From contig CAZSIV010000026.1 of NCBI GenBank assembly GCA_964607135.1, forward strand, positions 1 through 29,835: a DNA stretch of 29,835 nt, in the 5' to 3' direction. Below the pieces are notes generated by a model. The model made no database searches, was not told the origin of the DNA, and saw only the letters and a program-made list of their open reading frames with translations. A program made the translations under genes and the position numbers. This stretch comes from Metaruminococcus_A sp964607135 (GTDB lineage Bacteria; Bacillota; Clostridia; Oscillospirales; Ruminococcaceae). Shown one piece after another: positions 29,788-29,835 of the stretch (its first letter is position 1; every line of letters starts with the position of its first letter).

Positions 29788-29835
29788 GTGAATGAACAGT
29801 ATATTGGGCATCCCGATCAATACTACGGCGTAGAA
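29788..29835 (+). CDS. Start of a probable DUF4432 (aldose-1-epimerase-like) protein
   Basis: Sixteen codons are visible from GTG 29788 (AGAGGTG nine bases upstream): MNEQYIGHPDQYYGVE. The 'YIGHxxQxYGVE' opening is one I associate with DUF4432 aldose-epimerase-like proteins of gut Clostridia. It lies 32 bases after the DUF4091 gene and would add sugar mutarotation or binding to the operon. The gene runs off the window. Confidence 0.5.
   Translation, partial: MNEQYIGHPDQYYGVE

Overview
The window looks like chromosome of an anaerobic, low-oxygen-tolerance Firmicute of the class Clostridia, most likely the Oscillospiraceae/Ruminococcaceae side. The grounds are GGAGG-type ribosome binding sites with frequent GTG and TTG starts, moderate GC, a Rex redox repressor, two [FeFe]-hydrogenase-type proteins next to a SpoIIE-type phosphatase, a meso-diaminopimelate dehydrogenase, a DUF4317 protein and an amino-sugar catabolic operon. 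No species assignment is attempted.

Positions 1-3302 look like the right end of a prophage. They hold the tail of a truncated gene, a small hypothetical protein, a holin, a coiled-coil protein encoded against the lysis genes, and an M23 endolysin. Next comes a compact type I toxin-antitoxin locus: a 31-residue hydrophobic peptide with a convergent antisense RNA. A ComEA-like helix-hairpin-helix gene follows, broken by an in-frame stop. The segment ends in the 3' part of a tRNA-Pro-like gene (3252-3302), which is what phage integration into a tRNA gene leaves behind.

Positions 3300-10500 are mixed chromosomal genes: a hemerythrin/CheX-like/receiver fusion, a decayed SGNH-hydrolase fragment, a DUF4317 protein, two lipoproteins (one transglutaminase-like without its catalytic cysteine), a D-2-hydroxyacid dehydrogenase and a small membrane protein.

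Positions 10558-18390 are read on the minus strand. One operon, starting from a consensus promoter at 18358-18386, encodes a thioredoxin-like [2Fe-2S] protein, a PAS-containing hydrogenase-like sensor, a SpoIIE/PP2C phosphatase, a group-B-like [FeFe] hydrogenase and finally Rex. Two Rex-box-like sequences lie on that promoter, so the operon is probably feedback-controlled by NADH/NAD+ through its own last gene. A second transcription unit carries a COG2509-type FAD dehydrogenase, diaminopimelate dehydrogenase (ddh) and the small membrane protein.

At 18506-21140 the 3' half of feoB is cut off by a large serine recombinase gene. This is the signature of an element inserted in feoB; the feoB 5' half is not in the window.

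From 21574 to the end a ROK regulator is divergent from an operon of NagB-like isomerase, PfkB sugar kinase, NagA deacetylase, a DUF4838 protein, a DUF4091 (GH123-like) protein and the start of a probable DUF4432 aldose-epimerase-like gene. None of the enzymes has a signal peptide, so the operon reads as intracellular breakdown of an N-acetylhexosamine-containing compound. The NagB-like protein has lost canonical active-site residues and both putative hydrolases belong to thinly characterised families, so this locus and the toxin-antitoxin locus are the best places to look for new biology.
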